A stretch of 48,335 nucleotides of DNA, taken from the NCBI GenBank assembly GCA_902762615.1, contig CACWOX010000016.1, positions 1 through 48,335 on the forward strand, written 5' to 3'. Origin of the DNA: an uncultured Ruminococcus sp. (GTDB lineage: Bacteria > Bacillota > Clostridia > Oscillospirales > Acutalibacteraceae). Under the pieces are notes generated by a model. The model saw nothing but the letters and a program-made list of their open reading frames with translations. It was not told the DNA's origin and did not search any database. The translations under genes were made by a program, and so were the position numbers. Below, piece after piece: positions 26,347 to 34,618 of this stretch (the first letter of the stretch is position 1; each line of letters opens with the position of its first letter).

Positions 26347-26878
26347 CACCACAATCTATTCCGCACGCCACGGAGAAACGGATTTTAACGTAAAATTCTG
26401 TCTCTGCGGACAGATTGACATTCCTCTGACCGACAAGGGCATTGAACAGGCGCATACTCTGGCGCAGTCGCTTGTCGGCAAGGGCATAGAATACATTTAT
26501 TGTTCGGACCTTTGCAGGGCAGTGACCACTGCCGAAATAGTGGGACAGGCGCTGAACTTGCAGCCAGTACCCGATGCAAGGCTGCGTGAAACCGATTTCG
26601 GCGCGATGGAATGCCGCAAGCGCGACGACCCCGAATATTTACGCAGAAGTCAGGCTTTTGCGGAGCGGTTTCCCGAGGGCGAATCAATATTGCAGTCGGC
26701 GCACAGAGTCTACACATTCCTTGATGAGATCATAGACAGGCACAGCGGCAAGACAATTCTTCTGGTCAGCCACGGCTGGACGAACAAGATGATCGCCTCC
26801 TATTTCCGCGATATGACCAATGAGGAATTCGGAAGGTTTGTTCTGCCCAACTGCGAATTTGCGCGGTATGAAATATAA
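26339..26878 (+). CDS. Histidine phosphatase-family protein (phosphoglycerate mutase-like)
   Basis: 179 residues. The phosphohistidine motif RHGETDFN lies at residues 10-17 and the second catalytic His in VSHG. LRETDFGAMEC supplies the conserved Glu. Members include cofactor-dependent mutases, CobC-type alpha-ribazole phosphatases and broad phosphatases. The short length and divergent loops fit a phosphatase rather than a glycolytic mutase. It overlaps the previous gene by eight bases and ends the operon. Confidence 0.88.
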   Translation: MSNTTIYSARHGETDFNVKFCLCGQIDIPLTDKGIEQAHTLAQSLVGKGIEYIYCSDLCRAVTTAEIVGQALNLQPVPDARLRETDFGAMECRKRDDPEYLRRSQAFAERFPEGESILQSAHRVYTFLDEIIDRHSGKTILLVSHGWTNKMIASYFRDMTNEEFGRFVLPNCEFARYEI

Positions 26879-26901
26879 TTTTACACCTTATCAATCATCA
26901 G

Positions 26902-26942
26902 AAACAGGAGCCTTCGATTTTCGTAAAAGGCTCCTGTTTTTA
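26902..26942 (+). terminator. Intrinsic terminator of the activase operon
   Basis: A perfect 13-base-pair stem (26902-26914 with 26927-26939) runs into a T-rich tail. It is 24 bases after the phosphatase stop. Confidence 0.9.
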
Positions 26943-27004
26943 TTATACATTTTTGATGGGTTGCACAAAACCGTACAAAAATATTAAATTCACATTTAAT
27001 TTTC

Positions 27005-27033
27005 TTGACATAACCTGAAAAAAGCGATACAAT
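27005..27033 (+). promoter_or_regulatory. Sigma-A promoter of the RNase Y gene
   Basis: TTGACA (27005-27010), 17-base spacer, TACAAT (27028-27033). It is the best promoter in the 437-base gap before the RNase Y gene and leaves a leader of about 275 bases. Confidence 0.75.
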
Positions 27034-27039
27034 ATATAG

Positions 27040-27315
27040 GGTATATGTGGACTTATTCTGCGTTTTCGCGGAATAATCAGCCATATGAATCCACTATTTA
27101 ACCAAAAACACGGTTTCTGCACATTTTTCCCTTTACATATTGGGAATGCTGCAGCAGGCGGCGCAATTGAATTTTCCAGCCGATGACGTTTACTCGGCTT
27201 GTTCATTATTTTTTGATTATTTTTATATATACTTACCCAGATAAAATGACATTTAATAATTTGTAAATTGAATTTGCGCCGACCTAACTATTTTAAGGAG
27301 GTTGTGTGTAAAGCA
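27040..27315 (+). other. Long untranslated leader of the RNase Y gene
   Basis: I see no gene in this stretch; a 34-codon frame around 27085 has no ribosome binding site. A ten-base-pair hairpin with a TTTT loop (27053-27062 with 27067-27076) lies about 15 bases from the expected 5' end. It has no T-run, so it is not a terminator. The rest is AT-rich. I recognise no known riboswitch or T-box motif. Confidence 0.4.
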
Positions 27316-28881
27316 ATGGATTGGTTAAAAATTGTATTACCCTTGGTGATCGGATTGCTTGCAGGCGGAGCGTCGATGTATTTCTACGGCTTCAAAAAGG
27401 GCTACCTGAACCGCAAGCAGACCGCCGAAGCTGCCATTTCCTCGGCAGAGGAAGAAGCGGAACGCATTGTGGACGAGGCTAAAAAGGACGCTGAATCCAA
27501 ACGCAAGGAGATCGTGCTCGAAGGCAAGGAAGAGCTCCATCGCCTGAGATCCGAAAACGACAAAGAGATCCGCGAGCGCCGCAATGAGATCAACAAGCAG
27601 GAAAAACGGGTGCAGCAGCGCGAGGAGCACCTGAACAAGAAAATCGAGCAGGCGGAAAAGAAGCTCGAGCAGTACAACGCGCGTATGAAACAGGCTGATG
27701 AAAAATTTGAGGAAGCCGAAAAACTCAAGCACAGCCAGATGGAAATACTTGAAAAGATTTCCGGCTACACCGCCGAACAGGCAAAGGATCAGCTCATGAA
27801 GAGCCTGGAAGAAGAGCTGATTCATGAGAAAGCTATCAAGATCAAGGAATACGAAGCGCAGACCAAGGATGAAGCCGAAAAGAAGGCGCAAAACATCATT
27901 TCGCTTGCTATTCAGCGCTGTGCTTCGGATTATGTGGCAGAATCCACCGTATCGGTTGTGGCTCTGCCCAACGACGAGATGAAGGGCAGAATTATCGGAC
28001 GCGAGGGTCGCAACATCCGCACGCTCGAAACCGTCACAGGCGTTGACATCATCATCGACGACACGCCCGAAGCCATCACCCTTTCGTCCTTCAATCCCAT
28101 CCGCCGCGAGGTCGCCCGCATTGCAATGGAGCGTCTCATTCAGGACGGCAGAATTCATCCGGCACGCATTGAAGAAATGGTGGACAAGGCAAACCGTGAA
28201 ATCGAAGCCACCATCAAGGAGGAAGGCGAACACGCCACCCTCGAGGCAAACGTCATGGGACTTCATCCCGAGCTTGTCAAGCTACTGGGTCGTCTGCGTT
28301 TCCGCACAAGCTACGGTCAGAACGTTCTCAAGCACTCGCTGGAGGTTTCCATGATCGCCGGAGCTATGGCTTCAGAGCTGGGCGTTGACCCTGCCCCCGC
28401 ACGCCGCGCAGGTCTGCTGCACGACATCGGCAAGGGTCTGGATTACGAGATGGAAGGCAGCCATGTGGACATCGGCGTCGATATGGCTCGTAAATACCGC
28501 GAGCCGGAAAGCATCATTCACGCCATTGCCGCTCACCACGGCGGCGTAGAGGCAACCTCGATCATCGACTGTCTCGTTCAGGCAGCCGACGCTGTTTCGG
28601 CAGCGCGTCCCGGAGCACGCAGAGAGAATGTCGAGAGCTACATCAAGCGTTTGCAGCGCCTTGAGGAAATTGCCAAGGAATTCGACGGTGTTTCCGAGAG
28701 CTTTGCCATTCAGGCTGGCAGAGAGGTTCGCGTGCTGGTCAAGCCCGAAGCCATCAAGGACGACGAAATGCCGTTCCTCGCCCGCGAGATCTGCAAGAAG
28801 ATCGAGAGCGAGCTGGATTATCCCGGTCAGATCAAGGTCAACGTGATACGCGAGAGCCGCGCTTCCGAGTACGCGAAGTAA
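27316..28881 (+). CDS. rny: Ribonuclease Y
   Basis: 521 residues, the standard length. It is a membrane-anchored endoribonuclease that starts mRNA decay. An N-terminal membrane helix (about 4-24) is followed by a long charged coiled coil (about 30-200), a KH domain with [15 protein letters not shown], and an HD domain with [10 protein letters not shown] and [12 protein letters not shown], where the His-Asp pair binds metal. The chosen ATG has AAGGAGG 13 bases upstream; earlier in-frame codons are too close to or within the site. It is a single-gene unit with promoter, long leader and terminator. Confidence 0.96.
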   Translation: MDWLKIVLPLVIGLLAGGASMYFYGFKKGYLNRKQTAEAAISSAEEEAERIVDEAKKDAESKRKEIVLEGKEELHRLRSENDKEIRERRNEINKQEKRVQQREEHLNKKIEQAEKKLEQYNARMKQADEKFEEAEKLKHSQMEILEKISGYTAEQAKDQLMKSLEEELIHEKAIKIKEYEAQTKDEAEKKAQNIISLAIQRCASDYVAESTVSVVALPNDEMKGRIIGREGRNIRTLETVTGVDIIIDDTPEAITLSSFNPIRREVARIAMERLIQDGRIHPARIEEMVDKANREIEATIKEEGEHATLEANVMGLHPELVKLLGRLRFRTSYGQNVLKHSLEVSMIAGAMASELGVDPAPARRAGLLHDIGKGLDYEMEGSHVDIGVDMARKYREPESIIHAIAAHHGGVEATSIIDCLVQAADAVSAARPGARRENVESYIKRLQRLEEIAKEFDGVSESFAIQAGREVRVLVKPEAIKDDEMPFLAREICKKIESELDYPGQIKVNVIRESRASEYAK

Positions 28882-28899
28882 AAAACAAATAATCCTCAC

Positions 28900-28946
28900 T
28901 CCGCAGGAATGTGCCCATTCGCACCGCATATTCCTGCGGATTTTTT
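28900..28946 (+). terminator. Intrinsic terminator of the RNase Y gene
   Basis: An 11-base-pair stem (28900-28910 with 28930-28940) is followed by TTTTTT. The right arm and tail (28924-28949) recur exactly after the Rpn gene at 29941-29966. Confidence 0.9.
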
Positions 28947-28949
28947 GCC
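28924..28949 (+). repeat. Left copy of a 26-base direct repeat bracketing the Rpn gene
   Basis: These 26 bases are identical to 29941-29966. They contain the right arm and T-run of the terminator. The copies are 1,017 bases apart with a complete promoter and gene between them. Confidence 0.85.
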
Positions 28950-28969
28950 TAAAAACCACAGGTCATATC

Positions 28970-28998
28970 TTGAAATAATTATCTATTTGAAGTATAAT
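28970..28998 (+). promoter_or_regulatory. Sigma-A promoter of the Rpn-family gene
   Basis: TTGAAA (28970-28975), 17-base spacer, TATAAT (28993-28998). It lies 25 bases before the start codon, so the leader is very short. Confidence 0.8.
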
Positions 28999-29023
28999 AA
29001 TTATGTAAGGGAAGGTGATACCC

Positions 29024-29899
29024 ATGATTGAGGGATATCCGATCGTCAAACTAAAGCTCGACGTGATATTCAAAAGAGTTTTTGGCGACGAAAACAACAA
29101 GGACATTATAGCCGCCATGATTTCGGCGCTTCTCGAGATACCTCGGGAAAGCATAAGAAGCATTGAAATCAGCAATGTGGAGATGCCGCCGGAATATTAC
29201 GATCAGAAATTCAGCCGTCTGGATCTGCGCATGAATGTAGACGGAACAATAGTCAATGTAGAGATGCAGGTTAATTACGAGACTGATTTCAGAGAGAGAA
29301 CGCTGTTCTACTGGTCAAAAATTTACAGCGACGAACTGAAAGCCGGAGACGAATACGGCGAACTCAAAAAGACATATTGCGTGAACATTATCAATTTCAA
29401 CCTTTTCGACTGCGAGGATTACCATTCCCATTTTAAGGTGATGGAAACAACTCGGCAGGAGGTATTGTCAGATAAATTCGCGATACACTTCTTTGAGCTC
29501 AAGAAAATTGACAACATCAGAAAAAATCAGCCCATGGAGGATTGGCTTAAATTGATTAACGCAGAAACGGAGGAGGAACTTATGGAAATTCAGCAGACAA
29601 CAGACATTCCGGAAGTAAGAAATACGATAGTCAAGCTGCGCCAGATGAGCGCAGACGAAAAAATCCGCATGGAAGCGTATTACCGTGAGAAACGCCTCCA
29701 CGATGAGGCAAGTGCATTAGGCTCCGCCAGACGGGAAGGTTTGGCGGAAGGAGTAGAAAAAGGTCGTGCAGAAGGTCGTGCAGAAGGTCGTGCAGAAGGT
29801 CGTGCAGAAGGCGAGCAGTCTTTTAAAAACAGTCTTATTGAAAAATGGCGAAAAGCAGGTATGTCCGAAGAACAGATCAAGGAACTGCTTGGCGAATGA
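29024..29899 (+). CDS. Rpn-family recombination-promoting nuclease / PD-(D/E)XK transposase-like protein
   Basis: 291 residues. The N-terminal 200 match the PDDEXK_2 group: LDVIFKRVFGDENNKDI, then FSRLDLRMNVDG with NVEMQVNYE, which supplies the D...ExQ variant of the PD-(D/E)XK site. A helical part follows, then a tail with GRAE repeats encoded by a perfect 12-base tandem, ending in a short GMSEEQIKELLG helix. Rpn proteins of E. coli are DNA nucleases that raise recA-independent recombination. Many family members vary in repeat number. The start is the ATG at 29024 with AAGGTGAT; a GTG three codons earlier overlaps it. The gene is bracketed by copied terminators. Confidence 0.88.
   Translation: MIEGYPIVKLKLDVIFKRVFGDENNKDIIAAMISALLEIPRESIRSIEISNVEMPPEYYDQKFSRLDLRMNVDGTIVNVEMQVNYETDFRERTLFYWSKIYSDELKAGDEYGELKKTYCVNIINFNLFDCEDYHSHFKVMETTRQEVLSDKFAIHFFELKKIDNIRKNQPMEDWLKLINAETEEELMEIQQTTDIPEVRNTIVKLRQMSADEKIRMEAYYREKRLHDEASALGSARREGLAEGVEKGRAEGRAEGRAEGRAEGEQSFKNSLIEKWRKAGMSEEQIKELLGE
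29762..29809 (+). repeat. Four perfect 12-base tandem repeats inside the Rpn-like gene
   Basis: GGTCGTGCAGAA is repeated four times without change, encoding GRAE units. A 12-base unit keeps frame, so slippage changes tail length only. Confidence 0.95.
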
Positions 29900-29915
29900 A
29901 TTTCAGAACAGATTG

Positions 29916-29963
29916 ATCCGCAGGAACGTGGGTGAACACGCCGCATATTCCTGCGGATTTTTT
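29916..29963 (+). terminator. Intrinsic terminator of the Rpn-like gene
   Basis: An 11-base-pair stem (29916-29926 with 29948-29958) has an inner CGTG/CACG stem and a six-T tail. It is a close copy of the terminator after the RNase Y gene. Confidence 0.9.
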
Positions 29964-29966
29964 GCC
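29941..29966 (+). repeat. Right copy of the 26-base direct repeat
   Basis: Identical to 28924-28949. The left arms of the two hairpins also agree (CCGCAGGAA), while the loops differ. Confidence 0.85.
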
Positions 29967-30091
29967 AATTAGCCAAATATTCCCCATCTGGTGAATATTT
30001 ATGCAGGAATTCCCTGTTGCATATGCATAATCACAGTTTTTTCAACCACAATTTTCTTTTCTGAATAAGGTATTTTTGTACTACATATTCA

Positions 30092-30120
30092 TTGCAAAGA
30101 ACGACTATATATGATATAAT
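30092..30120 (+). promoter_or_regulatory. Sigma-A promoter of the rnf operon
   Basis: TTGCAA (30092-30097), 17-base spacer, TATAAT (30115-30120) with an extended TG. It is 35 bases before the rnfC start, which has AAAGGAAGG. Confidence 0.82.
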
Positions 30121-30155
30121 GAACAGTATTCAATATAATGTAAAGGAAGGAATAC

Positions 30156-31526
30156 ATGGACACTTCTAACATTAAAGACGGTCAGACTGCGGTTGTCAAT
30201 GACCTCGGTCTGCCAAAAAAGCCCTTTAGGACACACGGCGGCGTTCACGTCGATCACATGAAAAACACCGCCGAATTCGAGTCGGAGGAGCTTCCCACGC
30301 CAAAGCGCGTGATTGTCTCAATGCAGCAGCACATCGGCGCTGCCTGCGAACCTATCGTCAAAAAGGGCGACAAAGTAACAGTCGGTCAGCTCATCGCCGA
30401 CAGCACTTCATTCATGTGCGCACCCATTCACTCCGGTGTTTCGGGTGAAGTCACCGCTATCGGCACCATCATCATGCCCAACGGCGCGGAAATCAAGACC
30501 ATCGAGATTGCGTCCGACGGTCAGCAGACGCTCTGCCCCGATATCGAGCCGCCGGTAGTGACCAATGCCGACGAGCTTTACGCTGCCGTCAGGAAATCCG
30601 GTCTGGTCGGTCTGGGCGGCGCGGGATTCCCCGTGTCCATCAAGCTCAATTATTCTCCGGACAAAGAGGTTGATACCCTCCTCATCAACGGTGCGGAATG
30701 TGAGCCTTATCTCACCGCCGACTACCGCGAAATGATCGAATGTCCCGAGGACATCGTGGAAGGCACCCGATTTGTAATGGAAACTCTCGGGCTGAAAAGA
30801 GCCATTATCGGCATAGAGGGCAACAAGCCTGCCGCCATCAAGCGTCTGAGCGAAATCATAAAAGAGCGTTCTCTCGATCAAAGAATGTGCGTGCTCAAGC
30901 TCGGCACCTCCTACCCGCACGGCGCGGAGAAGGTGCTTATCAAGGCATGTACCGACAGAGCCGTTCCTGTGGGCAAGATTCCCGCCGACGCCGGCTGCAT
31001 CGTGCTCAACAGCACATCCGTTTCCTTCATCGCCAAATACATGCGCACAGGAATGCCGCTTGTCACCAAAAGAATCACCGTGGACGGTTCCGCGATCAAC
31101 GAGCCTAAGAACGTCATCGCTCCCATCGGCACGCTGATTTCCGACATTGCTGAATTCTGCGGCGGCTTCAAACAGGAGCCGAAGAAGGTGCTCATGGGCG
31201 GTCCCATGATGGGTACGGCACTCTACACCCTCGATTATCCCATCATCAAGCAGAACAACGGCCTTATCTTCATGGGCGAAAAGGAAGCCGATGACATAAA
31301 GCCCTCCGACTGCATTCGCTGCGGCAGATGCGTCGCGGCATGTCCGATGCTGCTCACACCCGTGAACATTCAGCACCTTGTGGAGCATCGGGACGTGCAG
31401 GGGCTTAACGACCTCTGCGTCATGAGCTGCATGGAATGCGGCTGCTGCGCATTCTCCTGCCCCGCTCGCCGTCCGCTGGTTCAGTACCTCCGCATGGCAA
31501 AGGGTATAGTCAAATCCGGCAGATAA
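30156..31526 (+). CDS. rnfC: Rnf complex subunit C, NADH-binding
   Basis: 456 residues, in the usual range. RnfC carries the NAD site and two 4Fe-4S clusters of the ferredoxin:NAD+ oxidoreductase and sits at the cytoplasmic face. The nucleotide loop GLGGAGFPVSIKL is at about residues 152-164 and INGAECEPYLTADYR follows. The clusters are given by CIRCGRCVAACP and CMECGCCAFSCP near the C-terminus. It is first gene of the rnfCDGEAB order typical of Clostridia. The complex couples ferredoxin oxidation to Na+ or H+ export. Confidence 0.96.
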   Translation: MDTSNIKDGQTAVVNDLGLPKKPFRTHGGVHVDHMKNTAEFESEELPTPKRVIVSMQQHIGAACEPIVKKGDKVTVGQLIADSTSFMCAPIHSGVSGEVTAIGTIIMPNGAEIKTIEIASDGQQTLCPDIEPPVVTNADELYAAVRKSGLVGLGGAGFPVSIKLNYSPDKEVDTLLINGAECEPYLTADYREMIECPEDIVEGTRFVMETLGLKRAIIGIEGNKPAAIKRLSEIIKERSLDQRMCVLKLGTSYPHGAEKVLIKACTDRAVPVGKIPADAGCIVLNSTSVSFIAKYMRTGMPLVTKRITVDGSAINEPKNVIAPIGTLISDIAEFCGGFKQEPKKVLMGGPMMGTALYTLDYPIIKQNNGLIFMGEKEADDIKPSDCIRCGRCVAACPMLLTPVNIQHLVEHRDVQGLNDLCVMSCMECGCCAFSCPARRPLVQYLRMAKGIVKSGR

Positions 31527-31581
31527 CGTCTTTCCCCAAGATAAGCATTAAAATTCCAACGAAAGGACTGCTTGTATTAAC

Positions 31582-32565
31582 ATGGATAATTCTTCTCCTG
31601 TCAATAATACACCTACGATGCTTTCGGTTTCGTCCTCTCCTCACAGACACAGCGGTGAAAACACTGCCTTCATCATGCAGGACGTTCTGATAGCTCTTGT
31701 TCCCGCGGCTCTGATGTCAATTGTCTATTTCGGCTGGCGTTCGGCGCTGCTGATAAGTCTCTGCACCGGCACCTGTGTGCTCACCGAATACATATGCCGC
31801 CGCATAATGAAACGCAAACAGACCATTGGCGATTTCTCCGCCGCCGTCACAGGCGTGCTGCTTGCCTTCAATCTGCCGCCCACACTCAATCCGATTTTTG
31901 CTGTGCTCGGCTCGATATTCGCCATTGCCGTTGTCAAGCAGATGTTTGGCGGCATAGGCATGAATTTTGTCAATCCGGCGCTTGCCGCGAGAATATTCCT
32001 GCTCATCAGCTTCCCGTCCCAAATGAGCAAGTGGTCGCTGCCCTTCTTTTACATGAGCAGCAATGCCGGAACCGACGTTGTGTCAACTGCAACACCTCTG
32101 GCGCAGATGGCTTCGGGCAAGCTCGCAACCTCCACACTTGACCTCTTCATCGGTCTGCACGGCGGCTGTCTCGGCGAGACCTGCGCGCTTGCGCTGCTGC
32201 TTGGCGGAATGTACCTGCTGCTGCGCCGCGTCATTACGCCCCATATTCCGCTCGCTTTCATCGGAACGGTCGCACTGATTGCCCTTATCGCGGGTCAGGA
32301 TCCGATAGCGCATGTGCTTTCGGGCGGCGTGATACTCGGCTCTGTATTCATGGCAACCGATTACACCACCTGTCCCGTCAACAAAACCGGCAGAGTGATC
32401 TACGGAATCGGGTGCGGCGTGATCACCATGACCATACGTCTCTTCGGTTCGCTGCCGGAAGGCGTGAGCTATTCCATCGTGCTGATGAATATTCTCACTC
32501 CCCATATCGAGACTCTCACACAGTCAAGTCCCTTTGGTTCGGAGGTAAAACGCAGTGGAAAATAA
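31582..32565 (+). CDS. rnfD: Rnf complex subunit D, FMN-binding membrane protein
   Basis: 327 residues with about nine membrane helices. LSVSSSPHRHS opens the conserved part. The covalent FMN site is expected at Thr171 in STATPLAQ. MATDYTTCPVNKTGRVIYG is the late family signature. AAAGGA lies rather far (14 bases) from the ATG. It overlaps rnfG by 11 bases. It forms part of the electron and ion path within the membrane. Confidence 0.94.
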   Translation: MDNSSPVNNTPTMLSVSSSPHRHSGENTAFIMQDVLIALVPAALMSIVYFGWRSALLISLCTGTCVLTEYICRRIMKRKQTIGDFSAAVTGVLLAFNLPPTLNPIFAVLGSIFAIAVVKQMFGGIGMNFVNPALAARIFLLISFPSQMSKWSLPFFYMSSNAGTDVVSTATPLAQMASGKLATSTLDLFIGLHGGCLGETCALALLLGGMYLLLRRVITPHIPLAFIGTVALIALIAGQDPIAHVLSGGVILGSVFMATDYTTCPVNKTGRVIYGIGCGVITMTIRLFGSLPEGVSYSIVLMNILTPHIETLTQSSPFGSEVKRSGK

Positions 32566-33148
32566 TAAGCAAAGCGGCTTGGCAGCTGTAGCAAAGCCAA
32601 CTCTGATACTCACGGCGATATGCACCATCGTCACACTTCTGCTGGCAATGACCAACATGCTCACCACCGATAAGATCGCGGCTAACGCAGCTCAAAAGGC
32701 AGCCGACAGCCGCAAGAAGGTGCTTGCCGCGCAGGATTACAAGCAGCTCGACAAGGACGGCGCTGTGTACGGCGCTTACGACGCTGACGGAAATCTGATC
32801 GGCGTGGTAATCACCACCCAATCCAGCGGCTACGGCGGAAAAATCGAGGTAATGACCGGAATCAAGTCAAACGGCGAGGTCTCCGGCGTAAACATCCTCT
32901 CGATGGAGGAAACGCCCGGTCTCGGCGCCAAGGGCAAGGAAGACAGCTTCCTCAAGCAATACAAGGGCTTTGACCGGTCCAATCTGGCGGTCAGCAAGGA
33001 CGGCGGAGAGATCAACGCGCTCTCCGGTGCGACCATCACCTCCAGAGCCATCACAAAGGCTGTCAATGAGGCAATTGAAATTTCAAAGTCCTATCTTGGA
33101 GTGGTCTCCCAGTCCGATATGACCGCAGCGACAGGAGGTAATGAATAA
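32555..33148 (+). CDS. rnfG: Rnf complex subunit G, covalent flavoprotein
   Basis: 197 residues. One N-terminal membrane helix (about 14-32) is followed by the FMN-binding domain, which lies on the outer face. The FMN-threonine motif SGATITS holds Thr160. The start is GTG with GGAGGT nine bases upstream, inside the end of rnfD. The stop is directly followed by the rnfE start. Confidence 0.94.
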   Translation: MENNKQSGLAAVAKPTLILTAICTIVTLLLAMTNMLTTDKIAANAAQKAADSRKKVLAAQDYKQLDKDGAVYGAYDADGNLIGVVITTQSSGYGGKIEVMTGIKSNGEVSGVNILSMEETPGLGAKGKEDSFLKQYKGFDRSNLAVSKDGGEINALSGATITSRAITKAVNEAIEISKSYLGVVSQSDMTAATGGNE

Positions 33149-33979
33149 TTGGCTAAGAAAACGATTTCAAAGGGCAGAGATCACATAGAGGAATCCGCTG
33201 CCGTTATAGAAGAAATACAGGAGACAGAGGTTTCCGGAGAAATCTCTGAAGCCGCTGCGGAAGGCGTTGCCTCGTCCGAGCATGCAAACGCCAAGCAGTC
33301 GGCAGCCGGAGTGCTTGGCGACGCCATGAAGAGAGGCATCATTCTTGAAAACCCCGTGCTTCGTCTGGTGCTCGGCACCTGCCCGACTCTGGCAACCACT
33401 ACAGCCGCCTCCAACGCCATCGGCATGGGAATCGCCGCGACACTGGTGCTGATCTGCTCCAACACGGTCATTTCCCTGCTCCGCAACATAATCCCCGACA
33501 AGGTGCGAATTCCCGCATACATCACCATTATCGCAAGCTTCGTTTCCATCGTGCAGATGCTGGTCAAGGCATTCGCTCCGGCGCTCGATGAATCGCTCGG
33601 CATTTATCTGCCGCTGATCGTCGTCAACTGCATCATTTTAGGCAGAGCCGAAATGTACGCAAGCAAACACGCGCCCGCTCTTTCCGCGCTTGACGGACTC
33701 GCAATGGGTGTGGGCTTCACCACCGCTCTGCTCTGCATGGGTACGATACGCGAAATTCTCGGCGCGGGCTCACTCTTCGGCGCAAAGCTCCCGATTCTCT
33801 CGAGCCAGCCGATCCTCTTCTTCTCGCTTGCACCCGGCGGCTTCTTCGTATTCGGCATGCTGATTGCAGCCGCCAACAGACTCAGCAGAAAGAATCATCT
33901 TCCCGTGCGCAACGGCTGCGGAGACTGTCCTGCCGCCGCCACATGCAGCATGTCTGGTAAAGGAGGCTGCAAACAATGA
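33149..33979 (+). CDS. rnfE: Rnf complex subunit E, with unusual N- and C-terminal extensions
   Basis: 276 residues, about 60-70 more than usual. The membrane core starts near residue 60 (RGIILENPVLRLVLGTCPTL) and has six helices as in NqrD/RnfE. Ahead of it lies an acidic, low-complexity stretch (EEIQETEVSGEISEAAAEG). After it comes a Cys-rich tail, CGDCPAAATC and GKGGCKQ. The TTG start at 33149 directly follows the rnfG stop and has AGGAGGT. An ATG at 33326 would remove the extension but has only a distant GGAG. RnfE and RnfA are inverted in topology and form the central ion-path core. Confidence 0.93.
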   Translation: MAKKTISKGRDHIEESAAVIEEIQETEVSGEISEAAAEGVASSEHANAKQSAAGVLGDAMKRGIILENPVLRLVLGTCPTLATTTAASNAIGMGIAATLVLICSNTVISLLRNIIPDKVRIPAYITIIASFVSIVQMLVKAFAPALDESLGIYLPLIVVNCIILGRAEMYASKHAPALSALDGLAMGVGFTTALLCMGTIREILGAGSLFGAKLPILSSQPILFFSLAPGGFFVFGMLIAAANRLSRKNHLPVRNGCGDCPAAATCSMSGKGGCKQ

Positions 33980-34590
33980 ATATGTTCCGTATGATCGTCA
34001 CCATTATTCTTGCCGGAATACTCACCAACAACTACGTTCTTTCCAAGTTCCTCGGAATATGCCCCTTCCTCGGCGTTTCCAAGAAGCTCGACACGGCAAT
34101 GGGCATGAGCGCAGCCGTTATCTTCGTTATGGCGCTCTCCACAGCCGTCACATATCCCATTCAGCGCTTTGTTCTGGAAGCGCTGGGATTGGAATATTTG
34201 CAGACCATCGTGTTCATTCTCATCATTGCCGCGCTGGTGCAGCTGGTTGAGATCGTGCTCAAGAAATACATTCCCGCGCTTCACGCGTCGCTCGGCGTAT
34301 ATCTTCCCCTTATCACCACCAACTGTGCCGTGCTCGGCTGTGCCATTCTCGTGACCGAGGATTACAGCAGCGCCGTTTACAGCTTCGGCGAGGGATATGT
34401 CTACGCGCTGTCCTGCGCCTTCGGTTCGGGGCTCGGCTTCCTAGTGGCAATGGCGATCTTCGCCGGCGTGCGCAAGCGCATGGAATCCTGCGATATTCCC
34501 GAAACTCTTAAAGGACTGCCCATCACTCTTGTGGCGGCAGCTCTGGTCGCCATGTCCTTCTTAGGCTTCTCGGGCGTAGTTCACGCTTGA
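33976..34590 (+). CDS. rnfA: Rnf complex subunit A, membrane core
   Basis: 204 residues with six membrane helices. The conserved opening ILTNNYVLSKFLGICPFLG carries the Cys that, with one in RnfE, is believed to hold an Fe-S centre inside the membrane. TTNCAVLG is the second Cys motif. The start overlaps the rnfE stop by four bases (ATGA), with GGAGG upstream. Confidence 0.96.
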   Translation: MNMFRMIVTIILAGILTNNYVLSKFLGICPFLGVSKKLDTAMGMSAAVIFVMALSTAVTYPIQRFVLEALGLEYLQTIVFILIIAALVQLVEIVLKKYIPALHASLGVYLPLITTNCAVLGCAILVTEDYSSAVYSFGEGYVYALSCAFGSGLGFLVAMAIFAGVRKRMESCDIPETLKGLPITLVAAALVAMSFLGFSGVVHA

Positions 34591-34618
34591 CAATCAACAG
34601 CAAAGGCAGGGTAAAAGA

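Noticed and set aside
26943-27206. 87-codon minus-strand reading frame in the gap before the RNase Y gene
   Set aside because: No ribosome binding site, basic random-like composition, and it overlaps the consensus promoter.
26946-27315. T-box or known riboswitch before the RNase Y gene
   Set aside because: No T-box sequence (GGTGGNACCGCG type), no terminator before the gene, and no known aptamer motif recognised.
27337-28266. 309-codon minus-strand reading frame
   Set aside because: Shadow of the RNase Y coiled coil; its hydrophobic look comes from reading Glu/Lys codons backwards.
29759-29812. Short regular repeats taken as a CRISPR array
   Set aside because: Units of 12 bases are directly adjacent without spacers and lie inside a coding frame.
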